From assembly GCF_958979055.1 (NCBI RefSeq), contig NC_084887.1:38443120-38507119 (forward strand): a stretch of 64,000 bases of DNA, read 5' to 3'. The position numbers and the translations under genes were made by a program. This DNA is from Alnus glutinosa. Lineage: Eukaryota > Streptophyta > Magnoliopsida > Fagales > Betulaceae. Of the stretch, positions 44,601 through 55,993 are shown piece after piece; position 1 is the first letter of the stretch, and the number at the start of each line of letters is the position of its first letter. The notes beneath the pieces were generated by a model, which made no database searches, had not been told where the DNA came from, and saw nothing but the letters and a program-made list of their open reading frames with translations.

Positions 44601-47149
44601 CTCTTCTATCACAATCATCATTAGGCCCATAAACACCCGCAAAACCCCACTCGAAATTGTCAGACACATTACGAAAAGCACAGGCTACCACATATCTCCC
44701 CACATACTCTTCAAACTTCTCAACTACTCTTCTATCCCACATCAACAAAATACCTCCCGAAGCCCCTCTAGAGCCCAAATACACCCAATCCACATATGCA
44801 CATCCCCAAACACTATAAACCAACTCCCTGGTAATTAACACCAATTTTGTTTCTTGTAAACATACAATGTCTGCCTTCCATTCCCTCAACAACCCCCTAA
44901 TCTTCGTTCTTTTCTCAAACTCATTCATGCCCCGCACATTCCAAGAAATGATCTTTGGCTTCAACATAAACAATTGCCTACCCTCCCCTTCCTAGTCAAC
45001 CTAGACGATTGACCTCCTTTCCCATCATAATTCACCGAACACTCTAACCTCTTCACTTCACGTTGTCCACGGTTCCCCATAGTGCTACTATTATTGGTAT
45101 GCCTCACTCTATCAGAAAACCGCTGTGCTTCTATACCATTGAATAAATCCATCATCTTCTCCTCAAGGCCTGGACAAGAAATTCCAACAACTTTGCAAAA
45201 ACCTCTAATTCTCTCAAACACCCAATCTGATGACTCATTTCCTAAATCTTTCTCCATACCAGCCAAAGGCATAACATCCAGCAACTCATTATCCCCCAAA
45301 TTCTCCTCTATGCTATTCATCAAGGCTAAACTGATAACCCCCTCACCCTTCTCCCGACAATCAAGATCACTCATTACAACATCCACCTTACCACTCACTT
45401 CAATCATTTCTAAGCCCCTGCACTGTGCTGCCATATCTCCCAATCCAATATCAAAATCTGCCTGTTTCAGACTTTCGAACCCTTGCTCCCCCACCTCCCT
45501 GCCGTCTCCTGCCTCTACACTCAAACCAGAATCCGGTTCGAGCTTACCCAACCTCTCGCTTTCACTGCCCTCGTGAAACCGCTCCTCCTCCTCCTGATTT
45601 TCCGAACCCAACAAGTTTTACCTTCATTAAATCATCACTTATCCAAAAAGCTTAAATTAATAGCAAATAGTAAATTTAATCATTTAATTAATACTTTAAC
45701 ACTTTCCTTCATGTGTGGACTCAAATTCCCCTCTCAACAAGTGACACCTAACACATGGAATATTTAACTGAAAATTAACTTTTAGAAAAGAATCTACTCC
45801 GATCCCATCAAACAATTTTTTTTGATAAGTAAGAAAACCCCATCAAACAATTGAGCCTTATATATAGTGTTTTTACATGACCACAGAAGTATAATATTAT
45901 GTGCTCACTCTTTGTGAATGAATTTTTTATTAACAACAACAAAGAATAAAACACTCTCCACTGGAACCCCTTGATGCTAAACAGCCTCAATTACAATCAC
46001 ACTTCAGCAATTACAATCAGCCACCAACTCTCTACAAGCAACATCAAACAGACAAACTCCAGCAAACCACTCTTAATCTCTACTGCTATACAAAGCAACT
46101 ACCAACAGATTACACCACAACTCTCTAAACTAACAACTGCGTAACTCACGTCTCTGCTGCATACTGCATACGACATCATCTGCTTTATACAAAACCAACA
46201 GCTCCTAAACCCCTTCTATTAACAGACACCAATATCCATTAAAACAAATTTTTTTGAGCGAGACCCCAACTAATACAGACAGCTACGTTCTCATCAGTTG
46301 CCTTAAATTTCCCCTTCCCTACAACTCTGTTTCTTACCTGACAGCAAATTTTCTGCAATACTTTTGCCCTCTGTATAATAATGTGCCCACTCATATATAT
46401 ACACACATCAACAGTCTTTGAATAAAATATTGCAATGAACACGATGCCTTTAAATGAATTTAGGAAATTCCCATCATTTCAAATGTCCAATGCAATCGCT
46501 CATGAAGATTCAAGACCTAAATGAATTTCCCCTGCTTGTAATTGAATATCGTGATGAATTAAACTCCAGATGGGAGTTCATAAAGATTCCGACAATAAAA
46601 TAAAATATTAATATTATTCACTGAGCCAGACAGGGTATACCATACCTTCATACGTATAACAATGTACAAAAGCATCCAACTTGCCCAATATCATGCACGC
46701 CTGATCCACTGCCTCACCAAAGGCTCCCTCCCTGTCGTCCTCCATATCTACACCAACCACCTCCACCGGCACCACACCCTTCAGCGAACCAGTTATATTT
46801 TCGGCAATACTTCGAAGACGGCTCTCATTGCCCATCAAAACCAACCTATCAACAAGTTTATAATCAACAAAATTAAGCAAAATTAATAAACAACATGTTC
46901 TTTGACCCATCTGTTTGAGAGAAAATGAACCAATTAGAAGAACCCAGAAAGAATAAGATTCACAAGTCATATTTATGTTTTCTTTTCCGCCATTTTCTCA
47001 TCAACCAAGCGCATACATATATAACATGGAATTCAAGGCCTGAGAATAAGACTCAACCTGCAGCCCCGTTTGGCTAAGTGGAAAGCAATATTCTTCGAAA
47101 TCTCGTCACCGCTGGAGGTGAGCAACACTTTCTTCCCCGGAGTTTCCAT
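38652..47149 (-). CDS. SDR-family protein with degenerate catalytic motifs, 266 aa
   Basis: Four exons: 47149-47058, 46845-46646, 40535-40306 and 38930-38652, with introns of 212, 6110 and 1375 bp; all phases agree. The protein is a short-chain dehydrogenase/reductase fold (KKVLLTSSG...[10 protein letters not shown] at the N-terminus; [52 protein letters not shown]). Key motifs are altered. The TGxxxGIG nucleotide loop is TSSGDEIS (11-18), the NNAG motif is HCYT (92-95), and the YxxxK pair is Y162-GSC-M166, so the Lys is missing. Asn118, Ser147 and Tyr162 remain. I recall plant proteins with similar features, so this may be a conserved non-catalytic or atypical SDR; its substrate is unknown. 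Intron 2 contains a 4.4-kb LINE in the same orientation. Confidence 0.9.
41314..44967 (-). pseudogene. LINE ORF2 (endonuclease-RT) with one internal stop
   Basis: About 1,218 codons in one frame, broken by a single TGA at 42853-42855. In order: APE-type endonuclease ([43 protein letters not shown]); RT ([74 protein letters not shown] with the catalytic Asp pair); then the thumb/connection, where the stop falls 12 residues after FADD; then a zf-RVT motif ([18 protein letters not shown]). The ATG at 44967 overlaps the ORF1 stop by seven bases. Every domain is otherwise intact, so the copy is young but probably inactive. Confidence 0.9.
44961..45614 (-). pseudogene. LINE ORF1, C-terminal part
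   Basis: The last 217 codons or so of an acidic, Glu/Gly/Leu-rich LINE ORF1, ending [10 protein letters not shown] and stop. The RNA-binding N-terminal half is missing and there is no start codon, so this is the 5' truncation point of the element. The stop overlaps the ORF2 start (ATGTTGA), suggesting coupled translation in the parent element. Confidence 0.75.
45804..45852 (-). mobile_element. 21-bp LINE tail insertion with 14-bp TSD
   Basis: CCCATCAAACAATT occurs at 45804-45817 and 45839-45852. The 21 bp between is a T-run followed by GATAAGTAAGAAAAC, which reads on the minus strand as CTTACTTATC plus a poly(A). This is the same 3' end as the LINE at 41235. It is therefore an extremely 5'-truncated LINE insertion. 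Confidence 0.8.
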
Positions 47150-47677
47150 TCTTGAAACTAACTGTTGGTTGTATAGCTATATATGCATATACAGAGAACC
47201 AACTAAAGAGACAAAGGGGCAAAGAGGCAAACGTCTTTAAAAATTAATAAATAGAGAGAGAAAATACTCAAAATAGCGACAAGAAGTTGGTAGAAAAATA
47301 TGTGAACGAGATAGATCTGTAAAAAGCAAGGGTGGGACGTGCAGAATAAAAATATAGGGGGAGAGAAATGATGCACTCATACACTTATATTTTTTATATA
47401 AAAATTAAATTAATTATTAAATTTGTGAAACTTAATATAAATCTCATAAATTTAAAAATAAAATGTATAAAAAAATATATAAAAACTATAAAAATATTAT
47501 TTTTCATAGCTAAAAGTATATATATTCGTGTACCAAAAACTACTTCGAATGTCCCAAACGCACCACCGACTTCGTACTCGTACTACAAAAAAGAAAAACT
47601 TCTGTACTTTTACATTTTTACGTTTCTTTAACGGATAATACGTATTTGAGCCTCATTCCACGCGTTGTTTGTTACAA

Positions 47678-47854
47678 GGGTAGTGATTGGGGGAGGCCAT
47701 TGACCGGCTCCCTCTCCACTTTACATTAAAAAATCCTCTTTTAATCCAAAAGAAAGAATAAAATAATATAAAAAACTAAAAGTGGATTGAAAGTGAATTT
47801 TTTAATGTAAAGGGGGGGAGGGAGCCGGTCAATAGCCTCCCCCAATCACTACCC
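47678..47854. mobile_element. MITE with perfect 9-bp TSD TTGTTACAA
   Basis: A 177-bp element whose ends GGGTAGTGATTGGGGGAGG and CCTCCCCCAATCACTACCC are perfect inverse complements, extended by CCGGCTCCCTC/GAGGGAGCCGG. TTGTTACAA flanks both sides (47669-47677 and 47855-47863). A Mutator-type TSD, about 530 bp upstream of the SDR start. Confidence 0.9.
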
Positions 47855-47879
47855 TTGTTACAAAGAGCCACTTCGCCTA

Positions 47880-48090
47880 GGGAAATGCTGGGTGGGGGGC
47901 GTTTTGCCGTCCCCCAACCGACTTTTTAATAAAAAAACAATTTTTTTTTATCAAAAAGTGACTCCTGATGTGATATCAAGAGTCACTTTGTGATAAAAAT
48001 AAAAATAAAAATAAAAATAAAAATAAAATTGTTTTTTACTTAAAAGAGGAGGGCAGGGGACGGTAAAACGTCCCCTGCCAATCAATGCTC
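47880..48090. mobile_element. Second MITE, adjacent, 9-bp TSD CTTCGCCYA
   Basis: It is bounded by CTTCGCCTA (47871-47879) and CTTCGCCCA (48091-48099). The ends are GGGAAATGCTGGGTGGGGGG and, complemented, GAGCATTGATTGGCAGGGGA. The subterminal GGCGTTTTGCCGTCCCC pairs with GGGGACGGTAAAACGTCCCC. The interior has a (AAAAT)n tract and a hairpin, GTGACTC...GAGTCAC. It starts only 25 bp from the previous MITE. Confidence 0.7.
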
Positions 48091-48099
48091 CTTCGCCCA

Positions 48100-50452
48100 T
48101 AGAAACCGCGTGAATGTTGCCGTTTTGAAGATCTAGCGAAAATGTTTAGGATATAAATTTTTATTATAAATTATTAAGCAATTTGTAATTGGTAAATTAA
48201 TTCTGAAAAATTAATAAATCAAAATTTTTGTTTAATTATTTTATGAATTATGAACGGTTTCATCTATTGTACTCATTGCTGGCCAATCTGGTTTCGATGT
48301 TGCCACTACTACACACCAATTATTTTCAAAAACTTAAATTAATCGAAATAAATAAATTTAATAGTTTAATTAATATTTTTACGTATAAAAGAAAATCTCT
48401 CGACAAACTTTCCAAAAGCAAGATGGATACGTAACTATAATTTAATAAGAAAGTAGCTTTTCGAAGGCTAGTAAAAATAACAATAATAATGACAAAAATA
48501 AGTTAAATATATAGGAACGAAAATAGGTGCAAACAGTGGGGGTAAAAATAGGTAGTTGCAATCAATTAATAGGACGGTAAAATGTACATTTATATGTAAT
48601 TTGCTCGTGTTAAATAGAGTAGTGTGAACCGGGACGAAGCCTGACATTTGAATGGGAGGGAATCAAATAAATTTTTTTTTTAAGTAAGGGTTAAAGTATA
48701 TATATATATATATAAAGGCATATTTTAAGTAAATTAAACATAACCTATTTTTTATATTTTTATCATTCCATTCAAATTAAAAATCAATAAGCAAAAGTGA
48801 AAAGAGTTTTTTGGAAAAAATAAAAATTAAAGAAAACCGTTGTCTAAAGATTTAGAAAATGAATAATAAAAAATAAAAATAAAAAATGTCTCAATTTTTG
48901 TACTAAAATTGAAAATTTTCAGTTGGATGAATTGTGTGCTTATCGGCATTCTCGCAAGACTTTACCTGAATGACATGGCTCTTGAAACTAACATTCTCTT
49001 ACTCCTTTTGTTAGAACAGCCCCTTCTAGCTAATACAACAGCCCACTAACTGTTATACAAAACACATTATATTCTACACAAAACACATTCTGTTAAACGC
49101 AACACAAAACTTATAAAATACATATCTTCTAGACTTTTCTAATGTGTCTAGCTATTTTTGCTCATTTTACGTTATTTTTACCACACTTTCTTAGGAAATC
49201 GAGCTTTATCAGGCGTGTGACTCCTCAAATACACACATATCTTCTTCCAATGCATTGCTTTAATTACTAAACCATTTTCATTTACTTTGAACAAAGCATT
49301 TACAACTTTGTAAAGCTCATTCCATTGTTACCTTCTCAGACATGTCCGTTGCTACACGTGAAATATTAAAGAAAAAAGTTTTGACAATAAAACTATCGTT
49401 CCAAATGAGATGAAACCAATTAAAGATATGGTAAAAGGGAAGGGGCCAAGAAATTTCTTGCTAAAAGCCAATAGGCTAAGAACCTTAATTTTTTATTTTA
49501 TCTTTACCTTAATTATTTTTTTTTTCTTAAGAGTTGAGGGGGGTCATGGCCCCTACCGACCACCCTCTCTTTGTTATTGAGTGTGAATCAATAATTAAAT
49601 AAGAGTAATTTTAAAAATTATATTTTAATTAAATAAAAATAACATGATAGTTTCAATAAATAATTAAATTAGTTATTGTTAAAATAAAATAATAATAAAT
49701 TAAAAAAAAAAAAAAGAACTTGTTCAAAAAAAAAAAATGCCCGCAAGACTGCAAGAGGTTCACTCGTTTAGAAACGAGACGAGACGTCGAGACCTATACG
49801 AGTAATTCTACAAGGCGATCATCCGTCACTCAAGCGTCCCTCACCAGCTGACGTGGCACGTCAGACCTTTTTTTTTTTTTTTTTTTTTAATAAAACTTAA
49901 ATGGTGCAGGTATTGAGGAGGGATGACATTCTTATTGATGATGCTCGTGGAACTCGTGGTGCTTTGAATTGTCTACAGAAATGACAGGTTTATCATATAA
50001 AGCAGTGGGGAAAGAGAAATGCTCTATATATTTAAATTTTTATAAAAAAAGTTTTATTAATTGATATGAAGCTTATTTATTAGAGATGATCAAAATAATT
50101 AATAAAAAAAAAAATGTTATGAGTATCAATGAATAAGCTTCACATCATCTAAGTAAAATTCTCTTTATAAAAATTTAAGCACATGTAGCATTTCTTGTGT
50201 GAAAATGAAGAAACTCATCAACTTGCAAAAGAAGTTCTCATTTCGTGGGGAATATCAAAATGTCTTTTTGGAGGAAATTCTCCACGTATCTTTGATGTTG
50301 TTATTGTTGAGCGTTGTACTTAATTGAGTTAACTATAAAAAATGATTCACGGTTTCCATTTAAAAAAAAAGATCTAAAGCAAGCGATTATACTTATAAAA
50401 AAAATTTAAAAAATAATAATAAAAAAAAGGCCACCGATTATATATAGTAAAC
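48100..50452. other. Intergenic desert, no gene supported
   Basis: AT-rich with poly(A)/poly(T) runs. A short word set around 48320-48390 (AAACTTAAATTAATCG, TTTAATTAATATT) recurs near 45650-45700, so both are probably remnants of one repeat family. Confidence 0.45.
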
Positions 50453-50995
50453 AAAAAATACAAAATTAGTTCATGTGATTGGCCTAAATTACAAATTGCT
50501 CATTGCCGTATCAAAGTAAAATTCAGAGGTCCCTGGGCTATACTAAAAAAACAATTTAGTCTATTTAGTCAAATTTCTTTAAAACATTTGAAAGATTCCG
50601 TTAGGTACCACGCCATCGCCAAAAAAATGACGATACGCGTCACTCGTAATAAAAATATTAATATATTAAAATTAAAAAATTATTTTTAAAAAATAGAAAA
50701 AAAAAAAATTAAAGGAATGGCTGCCTTTTTTTAAAAAAATAAAAAGAAAAATAAAAAGAAAAGTATATTATGATATTAGTTATATATATAAATTTTTTAT
50801 TAAGAGTGAGACGTGCTATCATTTTATTGGCGTTAACGTGTTACCTAACTGAATTTGTCAAATATTTTAACAGAATTTTACTCTAGGGACTAAATTGTTT
50901 TTTCGACATATCTTAGGGACTCCTGAATTCATTTTGATACAACATGAAGCGATTTGTAATTTAAGCCAAACACAGGGATTGATTTTATATTTTTC
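50453..50995. mobile_element. Long terminal-inverted-repeat element, non-autonomous
   Basis: Arms of about 180 bp. The left has GGCCTAAATTACAAATTGCT, AAAACAATTTAGTC and CCGTTAGGTACCACGCCATC. The right has the complements (TTTGTAATTTAAGCC, GACTAAATTGTTTTTT, GTTACCTAACTG). The centre is AT-rich filler with no ORF. No TSD could be fixed. Confidence 0.75.
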
Positions 50996-51299
50996 TCTTA
51001 TATATTATCAGGGGCAAATGGGCAATCTGGTTAAAAACCTTACAAATAGATTATTTATTTCACTCTCTACTTCCTTTAAATGCTATTTTTCAAAGGTTTT
51101 AAGGAAAAGAAAAGGAAAAAAAAAATCAATAAAAAATAAAAAGCAAATCATTGCTCACAATGTTATATTCGCTCAATGAATGCCCATTCTATATGGCCAT
51201 AACATATAACAAGGGGTTTACGCCCACCAATAATAGGATGCCACGTCACTTTAGTACACCAAAACACATCAAAACAATATAAGCTGAAAACACCCGATC

Positions 51300-51830
51300 A
51301 CACTAAATTCATGAAGAAAAAAAAATTGAAGCTCCTCAACCCGTTAGCCCACTGCCTCTTCCCCGTCGCCAGACGACTGGTCCTCCAGCCACAGAGATCC
51401 GGTGACAGAGTCTCTGCGACCACCAGCGGCCTCCAGATCCTCTTCCCTGCGACGTCCCAACACCGTCGACAGAGATCCGGTCTGAGCCTCGTCCTCTCCC
51501 GGGATCTCCCCCTCTCGCTGGCCGTTCTCCCCTCTGGCCCCTCTAGTGGTTTTTCGTGATCAAATATGGTCAGTGATCACATTTGGTTTGGTAATTTGGT
51601 ACTCTCGGTATTTTGGTTCAACCAGAGGTGGTGAACAATGATGTGGTCGAGGTCGAACCCGGATCGGCCACGTGGTGGCGCGGCTTCCACCTGGGCTACG
51701 CCAATTTGATTGTCTGGGTCAGGGTCGGTGGTCAGGGTTGGGTTTCTGGCGTGAAGAGAAGACGCCCATCTCTCTCCATCGATCTCTTCATTTCACTGCA
51801 AAGAAATTGAGTGTTTTGCATGTATTTAAT
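51300..51830. other. GC-rich island of unknown nature
   Basis: About 51330-51790 is much richer in G+C than the surrounding AT-rich DNA. Open frames on the plus strand (51311-51559 and 51613-51810) show no recognisable domain. GAGATCCGGT occurs twice (51395 and 51472). It may be transposon debris or a captured gene fragment. Confidence 0.35.
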
Positions 51831-51839
51831 TTTCTTGCT

Positions 51840-52765
51840 CTAGGCTTACGTGTCAACTTTTCATTGGCCAGCAAACAAATCTTAGTTTCTACCACGATCG
51901 AATTGAAGTTAGTCCATAAGACAATATGCTAAGGTAAACTTTTATCCTCATAGTAAATCTCTTACTTTGAAGCATCTATTGAGAGTCAAAATGGCTCAGA
52001 GTAATTAAATACACGCCTTTTTTTAAAAGCACCTGCGGACAAAGCACTGAGTTTTTTGTAAGGAACGGTCAGCCGGTCAGGGGGTCAGGGAGTATTGGCA
52101 TGACGAAGTATCCCACCACGGTACCACCCCACTTCCCATAATAAGCCTATTTTTTTTTGTAATGTTGAATGGTCGATGGTAGAGAAACAATTTCCAAGAG
52201 CTTGCGATTAATATTCTTCAATGGAAACGAACCTCTTGGCTATTACCAATACTCTTTATTTTGACTCACCCCAAAATAAGGACGAAGTTTTTTTTTATTT
52301 TTTTATTTTTTTTATTTTTTTAAAAAAAAATGGATAGGAAGAACAATCAAATTTATTAAATTGATATTAATTTTTTAAGTTTGTGATTTTTTTATATATT
52401 TTTAATAATGTATGTAAGAATTGTATGCTTTATAAGTCTTTTAAAAATATATGTAAAAAGTGTATGCTCTAAAAATATAGGTCAATTTAATAAACTAAAT
52501 TAAATATTTAAAAGAAAAACTTTGTTGTCGTTGATAACCTTTATCGGGGAATAACATTGAGGAGTAACTGCGACGATCTATTAGTGATAATTTTTAATAT
52601 TTTAACTGAAGACCAAAATTTTTGTAGTGTTCAAAGTGCCAAACAGAGGGACATAAACTGATAAACCCTCGTGCTAGGTTCTTTTCACATGTTACATGTA
52701 CTTAGAAAAGACAAAAGTCCTGTTAACAATATTTTTTCATTGTAGGGCCCGATTACATGTCATAG
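51840..52765. other. Intergenic, AT-rich
   Basis: Nothing beyond poly(T)/poly(A) tracts. AAATTTTTGTAGTG near 52618-52632 could be an isolated CACTA-type end. Confidence 0.35.
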
Positions 52766-53053
52766 CCCCGTTTAGAAATCCCCTCCCCTTCCCCTCCCCT
52801 TCCCTTTGTGAGAATTTTTTTGTTGTGTGAAAATAGAAAGTGATTGATGTGATATAAAGTAGAAAGAATTTATATGGAAAAATGGAAAAAATTTGTATTG
52901 TAGTGAATTTTTTTATTTAAATAATAATAAAAAATTATTGATGTGATATAAAAAGTAAAAAAGAAAAGAATGTTTTGAATTTGATATTTTTTGGAAAAGG
53001 TAAAAGTAAGGAGAGGGAAGGGAAGGGGAAGGGGAGGGAGTTAGTAAACGGGG
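52766..53053. mobile_element. MITE of the GATGTGATATAAA family, copy 3
   Basis: Ends CCCCGTTTAGAAATC and GTAAACGGGG, with the same CCCCTTCCCC/GGGAAGGGGA subterminal tracts and interior words as 23590-23870. Confidence 0.75.
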
Positions 53054-53282
53054 AACTTGGAAGCTTCAAGAAATGGACTCCCACAGTCCACTCCGTTTGT
53101 TTCTTTCTATAAACTTTCCTTTCTCAACGTTTGCTTTACGCCTTTACTATAATAGTGTAATAGTTGTTGAGGTATGGAGCCCAAAAAGACAAAAGATGGT
53201 AGTTGAGGAGGTAGATGGGTATATAGTTTTTAGACTCAGCGTACAATTTATTTATTTATTTTTTTTTAATGATATTTTATAG

Positions 53283-53790
53283 TGCAGTTGATCGCACGGT
53301 CAGAATTAGTTAATAGACCCCAACAAGAAAGAATAACAACATAGTTGAAGACTTGCAGGAGGAGAGATCTATGATATTTAATTTAGCAAAGATAAGTGGT
53401 AAGTTGCTCTAATAAAAAGAGTTAAAAGTGCTTGTAGAAAGAATGGTTATGTAATGGTACATGAAATGATCTCATGTCCTTTCCTTATGTGGGGTGTCTA
53501 TTGATGGAGTAAGGCCCTGGCTAAGGGTTTCTCGTTGATAGGGTATGGCCCCATTGAATCGTGACGCTTGGAACGGAATCAATGATAATTATTCTTTGTC
53601 CCACACTTTTTATGTCCTTTAAGCGACCGTACGCGTTGTGCTAGCACACTAGCTTACATGGGTTGGTCAGGCCCGTAACATGCGCTTTATCATATCGGCC
53701 CATAAGTAGGCCGCGAGTTTGCATTCTCGACCTAGGTTTGCCGGGTGAATATATATATCTGGTATATTAATTTTCACTAAATCGTCCACA
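53283..53790. repeat. Diverged dispersed repeat, copy 2
   Basis: Shares GCAGTTGATCGCACGGTC, GTAGAAAGAATGGTTATG and GTCCCACAC in order with 10090-10620. It ends near a CATTCTCGACCTAGGTTTG stretch. Borders uncertain. Confidence 0.35.
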
Positions 53791-54309
53791 ATCTTAGTTA
53801 ATCTTACAAGTGGCCGGTGCAGTATTTATCCTACGTACATCAATTGAGTAAAGATGATTTTATTATTAGTAACAAGCTACAAAAGTAAAACTTTGAGAGC
53901 TTTTACCCATTAGTTGACGACTTGGATTAATAGTACTTGCTTTTACCATGGACGAAACCTATCCATCAAATACGATCGAAAGCACTAAATCCTTGCACAT
54001 TCTGGTTAAGAAAATGGTATATATAATAACAAGCAAGCTCTTATTAACTATTTCAGTTGGTTGATGAACTTGTGTTGCCCCGAAAAATGGGCTTTCTAAA
54101 GTATTTACTTTACAAAAACTACACAATAACTACTCTATTTATTTCATGATATTTTCATTAATCCCACAATTCATATTATTTTAGTCATTTATTTATTTAC
54201 TTTTTTGTTAGAATACAGAGAAGACCCAATATTAGAAAGGCTCTTAATTGGTTGGATTGTATTATGTTTAATTTCTATTTTATCAAACTTCGATCCCTTT
54301 AAAGAAGTT

Positions 54310-54965
54310 GTCGATGTATTCAGTTGATAATCTTTCTCAAACACCGAGAGTTAAGGGAATACCTTTAACAAACACCGAGGAATAAGGGGTAGATACCTTT
54401 TTCAACTACGGAGGGAGAGTTAAGGGGGTGGGGACACCTAGGCTCTGGATCTCTTACATTTTTTTTAAAAATTGTAAATTCTTAAATTATATGAATTTAG
54501 GTTGTTTCATGCATTAAACGACATAAAAAATACTACATATTAAAAATGTGATAGGATAACGGTGAAAATTGAGTTTTTTTTTTTTTTTTTTTAATCAATT
54601 TCTTATACTTTATGTCGTATAAAAGTTTTGAGCAAAAAATTATCTTTTGGTTTAGTAAAAGCTAGAAGAAGCGTCTCTTCAAAAGTGAAGAAAAAGTCTT
54701 TTGGAATAATTTTTTTTTTTGTTGCCTCGATAATATGTTATATCTTTAATATGTAGCATTTTTCACGTCATTCAATATAAAAAAAAAAAAAAATGCATGA
54801 ATTTACATAATTTAAGAACCTAAAATTTATTTAAAATTGCAGAGAAGCCTAATCCAAATACCTTTAACAAGTAATGAGGGACAAAAGGGTGGATATCTTT
54901 GTCAAACACCCAGAAGAAAAATGGGTGGATATCTTCGTCAAACCCGAGGATCAAGCGGGTAAATT
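54310..54965. repeat. Degenerate ~30-bp repeat array split by an inverted repeat
   Basis: Units like GGGTGGATATCTTTGTCAAA and GGGTAGATACCTTTTTCAA occur at 54310-54425 and again at 54855-54965. Between them, about 54465-54845 is an inverted repeat: TTCTTAAATTATATGAATTT and AATACTACATATTAAAAATG on the left have complements on the right. Confidence 0.55.
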
Positions 54966-55037
54966 CGACAACCATAGACGATCAGGGTTAAAGGTCGGTA
55001 CCAGACCTAAAGAACAAGGACTGGTACACCTAAGCAA

Positions 55038-55039
<2 letters not shown>

Positions 55040-55109
<70 letters not shown>
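55040..55109. repeat. (TA)n(GA)n compound microsatellite
   Basis: About 19 TA units followed by about 15 GA units. Confidence 0.95.
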
Positions 55110-55112
<3 letters not shown>

Positions 55113-55993
55113 GTATTTTAGACACCGTCACCAGTTTTGGTCTTCAACTGAGCAGGAAATTATCTCTCGACTGACTTTATAGAAAACCAATTTCCTCAAC
55201 GTTTTGTAAAGATAAAGTGATCATTTGATGAGTTTTAAAACAAAGTTTTGTGGTTCAACGTTTTCAAATTAGAAAAGATAGATGTTTTAACAAAATAAAT
55301 AATGGCTCACATCACACACTAATTTAGTTGGATGTATACTTATTAAACCGCGAACTCACAATTATACCCATAAAATTGATTAATTTTATCGCTATAAAGG
55401 CACATAAAGCAAGAGAGCCCAACAAAACAATTATACCCGTAAAATTGTTTAATTTTATAGCTATATTGAACCATGGTTGTACATATGTTATGCATGATTG
55501 TATTTTATGAATAAGAGTAAGTGTCATGTAGACTATTATGTTAATTTTGTAAACTTAATAAATGTTATGTGGAAGTCTATATTCTAGTGTCTTACATATG
55601 ATAAGTATCACATGGATTACTGCATCAATTTATAGTAAAAATTGTTACTTTTAGCGGCACTTCATGTGATATGCTAAGATTCATATGTAAAATATTCTTA
55701 ATTTTTATTTAATTTATTATATGTTATGTATGATAATACAATACTCAAAATTCTCTAAGAGATTATGATATAAGAAAAGAAAAAAGATAAATGTTTAGTT
55801 TTATTCTCTTACACATTTTTAGTCTATTTTCGTATAAGATATATATAAATTCACTTTTGAATTTGTGAACCACAATTTAAGTTTAACAAATTTAACGGTG
55901 GATTTAAAAAAAAATAAAAATGTATAAGAGATAGGCAAGACAATGATACCAAATAAGTCAAAGAAAAAAAAGGGTGTGACCGTGTGATAGTTA
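55110..55993. other. Intergenic, AT-rich
   Basis: No gene seen. AAAATTGATTAATTTTATCGC and AAAATTGTTTAATTTTATAGC at 55372 and 55440 form a short direct repeat. Confidence 0.4.

Larger units (their letters stand above)
41235..45614 (-). mobile_element. Near-complete L1-type LINE in SDR intron 2
   Basis: It carries the end of ORF1, a complete-length ORF2 and a 3' end CTTATC followed by A8 (T-run at 41235-41242 on the plus strand). It is truncated at the 5' end inside ORF1: an in-frame stop lies just outside and no ATG precedes. I saw no flanking TSD. It lies in the same transcriptional sense as the SDR gene. Confidence 0.9.

Noticed and set aside
42034-45767. Plus-strand open frames of 60-206 codons across 41.4-45.8 kb
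   Set aside because: They are antisense shadows of the minus-strand LINE ORFs and have no domain of their own.
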